Assembly (NCBI GenBank): GCA_021186555.1
Contig: JAJKFL010000012.1
Coordinates: forward strand, 2,517,244-2,581,243
Length of the DNA: 64,000 nucleotides
Source: Reticulitermes speratus
Taxonomy: Eukaryota > Arthropoda > Insecta > Blattodea > Rhinotermitidae
Reading direction: 5' to 3'
Part shown: positions 9,652-21,600 of the stretch, one piece after another
Layout of the letters: each line of letters begins with the position of its first letter
Position numbering within the stretch: position 1 is the first letter of the stretch
The notes under the pieces: generated by a model
The model's database searches: none
Seen by the model: only the letters and a program-made list of their open reading frames with translations
Told to the model about the DNA's origin: nothing
Position numbers and translations under genes: made by a program

Positions 9652-12600
9652 GTAAGCATACGGAAGTGAAATGTCAGGTGGGGATGTAGATTACTGTGTG
9701 ACCAACTCTTTACAGTTACTGCTTTTGTTTCTTGCTAGGAACGTTACAAATAGATCCACCAGGTTCACTCCTCCACCAGTATGGTCACCTACAAATGGCA
9801 GCAATGATGGTTCTGTCAGGGCATCCCCAAGCCTTGCAGATCGCAGTCCAGTTCGTGCACTGAAAACAAACAGTGATGAGGAATTGATAAAGTTTCTGAA
9901 TAGTTCGGAACCACCAGTCGACAGAACATCAGAAGAGGTTAGTTTCATTATATTTTTACTCTATTTTTGGCCACTGTATAATATTGCTGTAGTTTGCTTT
10001 TGGTCCAGTACTTCACTGTTCACAATTCTTCATTCAGTAATCATCGTAGATGCTGTTGTTTCTTTAACAAATGCTTTATTTGTAAGTGAATGTGGAACTG
10101 TAATCCTAATATACGGCTTATTTCTTTATTGCTTTTGTCCCATGTCATACAGTGTTTGCCATATTAGTTTATGTCAGAGAAGTCAGAGTTGCCAACATAC
10201 ACAAACAACAGAAAAAGTAATGCACTGTATAGACGAAGGCTAGTCATACGGTTTTTATGTGTATAAACCAAGGTTGATGTTTGGGTTTTTGTGTTTATAA
10301 AGCAGTGTTATACTTTGGATATATCTACAAACTAAATTGTATACATTTCTGTTCTCCCTGCTGCTTTGCCCATCTCACCCCCATGATTTGGCCATCCTAA
10401 TAATACTGATTGAAGGTTTCCAGCTTCCTGTAGCCACCTGACTCCAAGCAGCAGAGTCCATCTCTAAGTTCACAGTTATTCATCTGCATCAGAAAATCTG
10501 TGCCTGTTGTGGAACTTGAAGAATCATTGAAGTGTTCACTGGAACGAACTACTTTTCCCTGTCCTGAGCCACTTCCTCTGTCGTAAGGTCCACAAATATC
10601 CTGAACTCTTGGTTATCAAACAATTATCACTTTTACAAATAATGTTATTAAGCTTGTTCCTTTCAATGCCATATATTTGGATGTACTGAGCGTGCTATTG
10701 ACAGGCACTTTTATTCTCACCAGAAGCCTATCAGACAATTGTCAGAAGTGAATGCGTATGGAAGTGCTGTGTCAGAGTTGAGGAAGTTTTCACCCATTGC
10801 GGTGGAGCGGGACAATGAGCAGGATACTCAGCAGACGTCCCTGCCAACATCAAGACGAAGTTCTCCAAAGGAGGAAACAGTTGAACACACATCCACTGTA
10901 AGTACTTCTATGATCCAAGCTGCTAGTTGTTCACACAGTCTGTAAATTCTGTGCTTTTATGGAAACCAAAGGTTAATTACACATTTACAAGATTCTAGGA
11001 TTGCAATCAGTTTAACCTACAGGCAGTCCTCCTCTAACATTGTGCCAAAGGACATTGTTTTATCATAATGTTAACAAATTTCAGTGACCAAAGGTCGTGT
11101 CAAGAGTGCTGACAGTCAGCTTACAGCATGTTCAGCAGCCAAGCTGTCAGTATTTTAATGAAGTTATGAGAAAGAATTCTCTGTGTCACATTGCGTTGCC
11201 ATACATTCCGATTTTGAGGAACATAACACCACTGTTAAATGAGATTGTAACTGTAACTGAAATTTTAAGTTTTTCCTTCTGTAAAGTGATGGTGGTGTTG
11301 ACTGCTGAGAGCTTAACACGTTCACTGCCGGGCCTTTAAATCCCCGACGGTGTTAAATTTCCAGCGATTTTTTGAATGTTAAACAACTGGTGTGTCGTCT
11401 TATAAATTATAAAATATAATTATATATAAAATGCATATATTTTTTCTAGTTGTCAGGTAGGGATTTATAAAGATGTAAAGTGTGTTTCCTGACAGAAATT
11501 ATTGTGTGCGTGGCTTATTTAAGGCAAAAGAGCAGGGTAAACTTTAGATAGACTAAAGTCGACACTGGCAATTTAAAACATAAATACTTAAATCAACCAT
11601 GGTCGACTTTGGCAGTGAATGTGTTAACATGGGATGTCTGTGTACCATTGGTCTACCATGTGCCTTCTGTCAACAAGGCATGTTGCAGATAGAGGACGTG
11701 GTCTCTAGACATGAAGGGTAGCTGCACATACACTGGTGAAGCAGTTAGGTTGTGCCACCTTGGACAGGTGGCTAAGAACCCCTCACCACACAAACCAGCC
11801 TGTTACAAAATATGACACAGCCTTAGAATAGGGACCATTGGAGCGCTCCTGTGAATGCATTAATAAGCCATAAGGTACCATAAAAGCGGAGACATGTTTC
11901 TGAATAGCTGAGAGACTATAAGCTTCTCAAGAAGGACTTTGCTGCACTGTCATCTGTCTGTAATTTTGTTGTGAACTATTCCAGCCACTCAGCAGCCACT
12001 CGTCTGTGGAAGCACTGAGGACTGAGAATGTCCTTCTGAAGAATGAGTTGAGGAGCTCAAACAGTGAACTGTCTCTGCTGTTACATCGCACCAAAACTGC
12101 CGAGAAAGGTTAGCTCATCACCATTGTCCACTAGTAGTTGCTGATCTGTAGAACTGCATGACCTTACACCCGGTTCTTTGCTTTCAGTCGGTAGAAACAA
12201 ACTCTTGATTACAGGGAATCTAAGTGGTTCGTCAAAGGCGCAGGAACACTTGTAGAAATTATTAGGTGCGTTTGAAATGCAACAAACTGGTTTACCTCCT
12301 TTATTGCTGTATTGTTAGCACTTTATTGAAATTGCTTACAGTTAATTTGTTTATTTCGTTATGAAAGTGGCACCGAATAGTTTTTGTTGTCTTATGAACC
12401 CTTTTTCAATGGAAGTCACTATCAAACTTTCTAAATAATGTTCTGATAATTAATTGGTTACAAACTTTCAAAATATATCTGAGGAAATCGGCGTGCCCTA
12501 AATCAGGTATTCTCCCACTAACGTCTAAATCCGAACTCCCCAGCATCTGTACGCGGTCGTGGATATCCCGGCTAAATTCATCCCACTCTCAAACTTTTCC

Positions 12601-15600
12601 CACTGTCTCCAATTGGCTGACTTTTAATTTTGACTATTTCCTAATAGGTCCAAAAGTTACAATTTTGAATACTTCCTTGTCATTGGCTGCTAGTGACTTA
12701 ACTATGTTCCCGTGCCGTTACTCGTATGAACCCCTACACGCGTCCTACCAGTTTTTCTTAATGTGCGAGCATGACCAATACAGTGTCTGTCCTCACTTGA
12801 TTTAAAACGTCCAAAAGCTGTCAAAGTGTAGAATTTCGTTTGTTCCAAAAAGTTCCCTAAACCATTAATTTTGACATTGACAAACGGCGAACATGCTAGC
12901 TTGCTATACCCGACCTAAACTGTCCCTATTGTCCTCTCTAAGACGTTATACACATGAGTTACAATTTCTTTTACACCCTTAAACTAAAGTACCAATTCTA
13001 AACAAATATGTCCTGTCTGTCAAACATAAATTTTGATACCTAATAATACCGGTTATAACCTTGACCTTAACACAGCTAGTTGTTCGCATACTGGGGCTTC
13101 AATAAACTGTATAACCAAGCCTTGTGTTGCAGGCTGTGCTAGAATTTCTGTCTTTTTTTCATTTGGGAAATTGGTTGACTTGTTGCAGAAAATTGTAGTC
13201 TGCAGCAGCAGTTGGCAACCCTGCAGGCAGATCATAAAGAGGTTCTGCAGTCTTTGAAGGAACAAGAGGAACAAGTGGCCAGACTGGAGAGGGAGCTGCA
13301 AGATGGCAGACAGCAGACAGCTGCAGCTGAAGACCTGCTGAAGGGACTGCAGCTGGAGAATGCTCGGTATGGTTGTGGCAGAGAGAGGCAGAGCAGGATG
13401 GAGCAAATTGCATGACGAGGACCTTCATTAATTTGTACCGTTGACCTCTTACTATTAATTAAATCTGTGGTCTTCTGGGTAATTACACGGCGTCATGTGG
13501 TAATTATTGACCAACGTTTACCGACGTCCCGAAACGTCGGTAAATAATTACCACACCATGCCGTGTAATTACCCAGAAGACCATATATTTCATCAATATC
13601 GCAGCGGAAGCCTGAAATCAAGGTTCTTACTATTAAAGTTGTTCTTAAACATCTTTGAGTGTGCAGTGCAGCGTAAGTAGGCAGCGCTACAAAAGAGAAG
13701 TGTTTATTGATTTCTGTTTTTATTATCAGAATGAACAAAACACTAAACACTATGCATTCATTTATCTTTTACATGTATCAGCCACCATTTGGTAGAATCA
13801 CAGTAACATAAATGGAAAAGTATACTGAGGTGGAGGCTTCCCCTTCACAGTTAAAATGTTAGAAATACATACATTGACTATTATTCCCTATAAAAGAATA
13901 ATATTAAGACACATACAATGGTAGTTAAAATTGGATAAAATACATTTATTGAGTTTTAGATGGAAGAGATGTTGTGGAGGATAAAACAAATGTGTAGTGT
14001 TTAAAGCTTTGTCTTGATTCTGATGATAAAAACAGGTATGGATTAAAAAGCACAACGGGACGATGATACAAAAAAAAACTCTTGGTGTTCAGTGATGATG
14101 ATCCTGGTAACAATTATATCGATATTACACAGTGTTAATACCAACCATTACGAAATAAGTAACATATATTTATCTGTAAATAGTGTCAAACACTGACTTA
14201 CGAGGAATAAACATAAAAACCTCTCAGTTAGAAGTAAACATGGTTGAAATACAAAAAGCATATCTTCTGACTTCTGTTAATTTCTCGTGAATATTGCTCA
14301 TTCTTGTGACACTTCTTCCTGCTGTTACGGGGGTAGTAACATGGCCATCCCTGTCCAGCTGTTGTACTGGTGCCTCATGAGAGTTCAGGAAGGTGACCAG
14401 TTCTGTGGCAAGAAGTAGTGCCTGTTGAGGTAGTAACCCATTTAATTTGAATTGCCCCTCTGGTGTATGAATACTGTCAGTCTCTTGAAACAAGCTGGAA
14501 ATGTGTTCATAATGTAACACTTCTGGCATGTTTGCTGTGTTATTCTCCCTGTTATTCATGACTGTGTTAAAAAAAAAACACTGAGCAGGCACGTTATGTT
14601 TAGATCATTCACTGTTTCTCTGTTGTTTCTGGTTCTGCCTTATTTCTTGTGTTTACTTCATAAATCGTGCATTACCGTGGTGAGATATTGCATTCCCTGT
14701 ACTTATTTCATAAAGGGTGAGGTATCCCACTTCCGTAACTTCTGTTGTAAATGGTCAGATGTGTTTAGTTCAGCAAGTGTATCGTGACCTTAGTTCGAAC
14801 CTCACCGACAACTCGCCTGTTACACTTACAGACCAATCGTAGCAAGAGATCCTGGATGTACCTAAGTCTTGATGTCAAGTGCCTTAATGTTGTCCAGTTT
14901 TAACCAAAAATGGAATTTGTCAACAGATTTTACTAAAAATCCCAAATATGAAACTTTACAAAAATCCATCCAGTGAGAGTCACACAGTTCTGTGTAGACA
15001 GACAGACATGATGAGGCTAGTTGTCACTTTGCATCTGCTTTGCGAACATGCCTACTAGTAACTGTGTAATAAAGATGTAGAACAGTCTGTCACCAACCTT
15101 CAAAGCTTCAGAGCCAGCAAGTAGTTAACAATGGTTCTTTTTCTTTTGCTATTGTGTTTCCTTCTTTCTGTACTTCTATTTGTCTTATATTTTTACCTTA
15201 ATTCCCTCTTTCACATTTCTAATTCTTTCCATCTAGTTCTTATCCTTTCCCCCCCCCCCCCCCCCCCCCCCTTTTGCACTCTCTTTCTCTTGTCTCATTC
15301 TGAAAAACCCCAAGCATATTAAGCAGTATTTTCTCTGCTCTTCCATAGACTGGTGAAGGACTCTGTAGACTCCAGTGGACACCAGAGCCAGGCTCTGCAG
15401 GCACTGCAGGACCAGATAGCAGAAAAAGAGGAGCAGTTGGAAGCAGTACAGGCAGGTCACTGTAAGGAGCTGATGGCACTACAGAACAGGTGACAAATGG
15501 ATCCTTATTTCTATCAGCCAGTCAAGACATATGATGGCATTAGGGTCATATTCTTTTCTCTAGCCAGGCAGTAAGAAACTGCCAGTTAATATATCCTCTA

Positions 15601-18600
15601 AACATCACCATTCAGTCTGCTAAGTAGTTACCATTGTTTCAGAGGGACATACTGTCTCTGTTTTCTGGACAGAACCTGAAGATAGGAGGTAGCAGTTTCG
15701 TCCGCAATGGTATCCACCTACTGGGCCACAAGGTGTAATGACTCTGAAGACTGTAGTCTGAATCTTTACAACCACAAAAGCCTCATATGTCATACAGTAG
15801 GATTGTTTCATGGGAAGGTATTGCTTTGTGCTCAGTGTGGCCATCCTGGAATCAGAGAGGGCAGGTTTTGCTAGCCAGTTCAACCAGAGCAAAGAGGTGA
15901 CCAACGACTTGCAGCTGCAGTATGATCGGGTTCGTGCGGAATTGACCTGCTCTCGCAGTGAACTGGACCAATACAGGGTCCGTGCACAGCGCATTCTCAG
16001 GATAAGGAGCGACTTATAGCAGAACTACAAGGACAAGGTTAGCTCAATGGAAATGTGTCTGTTTTGAATATCAGACAGGAAACTGGCTGTTGTCAGGTTT
16101 TACTTGGATGGACATCAGATTTAGCTTGGTGTTTGTGCTAGTTGATATGTGAGCTGAATTGTGTGACTTTTATGCAATTTTTGTTTTGTGCATGTAAGAG
16201 CGATGCAAAGGGCAAAGATTGTCTCTCTCTGCCAGTAGCCTATGTAATTTGAGTTGAATTGGTGGACACATTTGGATTAAAGATGCCATCAGAGGTGACT
16301 GCAATGTTTGATTAGAAGTAGTCATCATAAGTTCTTGTGGAAACTTCCTTTTTGTTTTGTCTGTCCCATGTAGTGCTTAGTACTACGTAATGTTCGCAGG
16401 TTCATCAGGACAAAACATCTCGGCAGATGACACAGTGGAGCTTGAGCTTGACCAGTTGCGACAGGAGCGGGCCCTCCTGCGTGAAGAGATTGTGCTAGTG
16501 TCAGCTAGACTTAAGGCAAGTCGGGATGAGCTTCAGGACATGGAACGTCGGTTGGAGAGTGGACGGGAGCAAGCAAGCCAGTCTCTGCAGTTGCTGCAGG
16601 AGGAGCGCAAGAAGAGGCAGACTGCAGAGGAGGATTGCAGGACACATGCAGAGGTGTGTGATAGAATGTAATGTGATCCTACTTGAATACTGATGGCATA
16701 TTGAGGTGTGTAGCAGAACAGAAAGGAATCTAGTCTTTTTATGAAATCCAGTTCTTTTTCACTAAAAACCACTTGGGTCATGAATGACTACGTAACATGC
16801 GATGTTTGCAAATCATTATTTCTACAGACAGTAATTAAGTACTTTCACTGTAATGGCACGCATTATGGTGAGAGCTGACTTTTGGAATGCCACTCTAAGT
16901 GAAAATCTGTTGCTCCAGGAACTGCGCTCTGTGCGTGATGAGTTATCGAGGCGGATAGCACAACTAGCATCACGGGTAAGAGAACGTGAGGCCGAACTCA
17001 GCAGACTGAGAAGCCAGCTGTCACAACGCCCTTCGTCTCCTACAGGCGATGAATTGGAGAATCGTCTGCACACTTTGACACAAACGTTAGTTTTGAAACA
17101 GAGTTCGCTGGAGACAGTCACCACAGAGAAGAATGCTCTTCGTCTTCAGCTTGAGAAGATAGAGGTGAGCGAGTCTGATGTTACATGTTGGGCTGGTGCC
17201 CAGTTAACACAGGTGTGCAATCTGATATCACTACCAAGTGGTTCAGTTCACACAGCAGTTTCAGAAAGCATCCATCAGCTTCATTATTTCTGTCTGCCCA
17301 CATGGAACAACGGAATGCTCATTAGATAGACTGTCATGAAATTCTATATTATCGATTTTTATTAAAATGTATTAACACAAAGAACAAGTAAACTGTGTGC
17401 ACCAGTGCAAAGAGGAAATGTGGGAACTGTTTGCACTGTGATGTGGATTAATTTTTCAGAACTTCTGACAGTCCACACTTACACACTGTTGCATTGGGCG
17501 AGTTGTATGTTTGAAGGAAAGGTGTCTTATGTTCTTGATTTTGATGTTGACATAAATATTGGTTGGCTGTTTCATTAAATGTGCTACTTGGAAGGCACGA
17601 GAATGCTGTTAAGAATTACTGTGCTTGTATTCCAGAACAAGCACCGGGACACACTGGCTTTGCTGCATCAGATGCAGAGTGGACTTGGTAATGTCAATGA
17701 CACGGATGATGGTAAGCCATGCACAGTGTGACACCTACAGATCAACTGAGCCTGTTGACTTCTAGGGGGTTACTCTGCATTCTCACTGCCTGCTGTAGAG
17801 AAAGTTCTGAGTTAAAGATGGCTGAACAATAAGATGATTTAATGTTAAATATTGCATCTCAGTTCTGTATCTAAGTTCCTGGCAGGGGCAAGAAGTTTTT
17901 AGTCTTCTTCAAAACGTCCTTACCAGCCCTGGGGTCCACCCAGTGGTTACCGAGGCTCTTTCCCTGAGTGTGAGGTGCTTGGGTGTGAGGGTAGCTGTAC
18001 CTCTGCCTTGACTCCTTGTGTGGGAGACAGCTTTGCATTCTTACTCCTATATCAGTACTTGATACTTGTAGTACTGGTTCCGAAATTTACCTCTTGTCCA
18101 CATGATGGCTCTTGTAATCTGTTAACATCTTGCAGAGCAACTCCAAGCTATGTGCCATTACAGTGTTTTGTTGGAGAAAGAACTCTAGTACAATGAAACA
18201 CAACAGTTTCAGCCACTTTTGGAGTCGAAAGACAATACAAGACACGCATTTCACTTCTGCCTAAACTAACAAACCAGCTGCACTGAACAGACTTCTTGAG
18301 AAGCTGATAACGACTCGGCTAATTAAAAAATTCCTATGCAGGTGTTGCGGTTTGACACTGGTGTAATTGATGTGACGCTGTATCACTGGGTAAATCGTTT
18401 GACATTTTGGAGGAACACATCGCCTTATCTTCAAGGATTCAGGGTCCATGAAGAAATTTTTACCTGTTAGAGAAGAGGTACATTACCATGTTCACAAGAA
18501 CCCACTATTGGACCTTGTCTAGAAGCATTTGGATGCAGTTCACACCCTCTCACCCTGTTTTTGTAAATTCCATTTTAATATCATCCCCACATTTGCAGAG

Positions 18601-21600
18601 TTCTCCAAAGTGTCCCGTTTCTTTCAGGGTTTTCAAGCTAAATGTTGCCCCCCATGTGTGCCATGTCTTCCGTCCATCTCATTGTTATTTGTTGATGTGT
18701 ATAAATTATGAAACTGACCATCACTGCCAAGTTGGTATCACTTTTTTAATATTCTGAAGGTGGTGTCTTCACACAGTAATGTTTGGTGTAACAGTTAGCA
18801 CTGTTGCTTTCAACTCAGAAGGTCTGGGTCTCAGATCTCAACTACAAGTTAGGTTTTCCAGGTAAGACTCATTGTGCGAGATTTAAGGTTCTTGCAGCAG
18901 AGTTTTGCTGAAAATTCAAATGTTCTTGGATGCGACACTATCGTTGGGTGAGCAGCTCGTGATGTTATCTCTGCTCTTTCATCGTGCAAGTGTCCAGGAA
19001 CACCTATCTAAAGGGCCCACATCTCTTTTGTATTGTTTATTTTACTTATGTTGTTTTATTTTAAGTAATTTGTTTCTGTACTTTTAATTCATTTCATTTC
19101 TTAGTAATTAAGTTAATTTATCACTACATCTATACTTCTATTTTTATTTAGTTTTTCTGTACATCTTAACCATCACTCCCAACCTTGCAGCCAGTACACT
19201 AAGGCCTGCCAACTACAACCCCTACTAGCTCGCCACTTCCTCTGGCCATCCACTACCCACATCAGCTATACCAGTATAATACATTTTTCCACAAGTGGCC
19301 AGTACTGCCCACTTGCTGTCCAGTTGTCACCAGTACTGCCCACTTGCTGTCCAATTCTCACCAGCACTGCCCACTTGCTGTCCAATTCTCACCAGCACTG
19401 CGCACTTGCTGTCCAGTTCTTACCAGTACTGCCCACTTGCTGTCCAATTCTCACCAGTACTGCCCACTTGATGTCCAGTTGTCACCAGTACTGCCCACTT
19501 GCTGTCCAGTTGTCACCAGTACTGCCCACTTGCTGTCCAGTTGTCACCAGTACTGCCCACTTGCTGTCCAATTCTCACCAGCACTGCCCACTTGCTGTCC
19601 AGTTGTCACCAGTACTGCCCACTTGCTGTCCAGTTGTCACCAGTACTGCCCAATTGCTGTCCAGTTGTCACCAGTACTGCCCACTTGCTGTCCAATTCTC
19701 ACCAGTACTGCCCACTTGCTGTACAATTCTCACCTGCTGTCCAATTCTCACCAGCACTGCCCACTTGCTGTCCAGTTCTTACCAGTACTGCCCACTTGCT
19801 GTCCAATTCTCACCAGCACTGCCCACTTGCTGTCCAATTCTCACCAGCGCTGCCCACTTGCTGTCCAGTTCTTACCAGTACTACCCACTTGCTGTCCAAT
19901 TCTCACCAGTACTGCCCACTTGCTGTCCAGTTGTCACCAGTACTGCCCACTTGCTGTCCAGTTGTCACCAGTACTGCCCACTTGCTGTCCAATTCTCACC
20001 AGTACTGCCCACTTGCTGTCCAATTCTCACCAGTACTGCCCACTTGCTGTCCAATTCTCACCAGCACTGCCCACTTTCTGTCCAGTTCTTACCAGTACTG
20101 CCCACTTGCTGTCCAATTCTCACCAGCACTGCCCACTTGCTGTCCAGTTCTCACCAGCACTGCCCACTTGCTGTCCAGTTCTTACCAGTACTGCCCACTT
20201 GCTGTCCAGTTCTTACCAGTACTGCCCACTTGCTGTCCAATTCTCACCAGCACTGCCCACTTGCTGTCCAATTCTCACCAGCACTGCCCACTTGCTGTCC
20301 AGTTCTTACCAGTACTGCCCACCTGCTGTCCAATTCTCACCAGTACTGCCCACTTGCTGTCCAGTTCTTACCAGTACTGCCCACTTGCTGTCCAGTTCTC
20401 ACCAGTACTGCCCACTTGCTGTCCAATTCTCACGAGTACTGCCCACTTGCTGTCCAATTCTCACCAGTACTGCGCACTTGCTGTCCAATTCTCACCAGTA
20501 CTGCCCACTTGCTGTCCAATTCTCACCAGCACTGCCCACTTGCTGTCCAATTCTTACCAGTACTGCCCACGTGCTGTCCAATTCTCACCAGCACTGCCCA
20601 CTTGCTGTCCAATTCTCACCAGCACTGCCCACTTGCTGTCCAATTCTCACCAGCACTGCCCACTTGCTGTCCAGTTCTTACCAGTACTGCCCACTTGCTG
20701 TCCAATTCTCACCAGTACTGCCCACTTGCTGTCCAGTTCTTACCAGTACTGCCCACCTGCTGTCCAGTTCTCACCAGTACTGCCCACTTGCTGTCCAGTT
20801 CTCACCAGTACTGCCCACTTGCTGTCCAATTCTCACCAGTACTGCCCACTTGCTGTCCAATTCTCACCAGTACTGCCCACTTGCTGTCCAATTCTCACCA
20901 GCACTGCCCACTTGCTGCCCAGTTCTTACCAGTCAATATGTGGCATGGTGTAAGTTCAATTGAATGCTTGAGGGTTTGTCCTGTCATTCAAGTTTCTAAC
21001 AAAGTGTGCGATGTTTTGGCAGCCAAGGCACGAGTTCCGAGCTTCCTGATGGAGTCTCCTTTCGATACAGGTGTTACGCGCCGAGTGAAGCGTGCATACT
21101 CATCCCTTGATGCTGTCAGTATCCGCACAGGTGTGTTCCTGCGACGTTATCCGTTGGCACGGATTCTTGTTCTGTGTTATATGGTAAGTGTGAAGTGCAA
21201 GTGAGTGCATCTTGAGGTGGGCTTAAGGAGAAAACTTCATGGAATTGATTCCATTGTGTCTTCAGAAAAATATCCAAAACAACATTAAATAGTCTAACAC
21301 GACTGTGTTTCTATTTAAAAGCTACATGTTGAGTCTAGATATCAGCTTGCCTTTAGCCTGATGATGGGTGATATCTAGACCACAACATGTAGCTTTTAAA
21401 TAGAAACACATTTATGTTAGACTGACTATTTAATATTGTTTTGAATATTTTTCAAGGATAAAGGCTACTTGGTTAGTGTTTTCGCTGGTTAACATAAAGC
21501 TGTTTCTTTTTCTACACATGCCAAGGTAAGCCTCCATGTCTGTCCCTGTCTTGTGCAGAGTTTACACCATATGCATGTCGTCTAGCAAACAAACCTCTCC

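Larger units (their letters stand above)
17712..21022 (+). other. Golgin84: golgin-84 intron 10 (3.3 kb)
   Basis: The largest intron. It holds a tRNA-related SINE-like repeat (18785-19000) and the 31-bp array (19298-20933), which ends only about 90 bases before the exon 11 acceptor. Confidence 0.8.

Noticed and set aside
9671..10243. 190-codon frame as a gene of its own
   Set aside because: It contains golgin-84 exon 2 (9739-9937) read through both flanking introns.
19324..21204. 626-, 539- and 484-codon plus-strand open frames
   Set aside because: They arise from a stop-free 31-bp tandem repeat in golgin-84 intron 10. Only 21023-21183 is real coding sequence.
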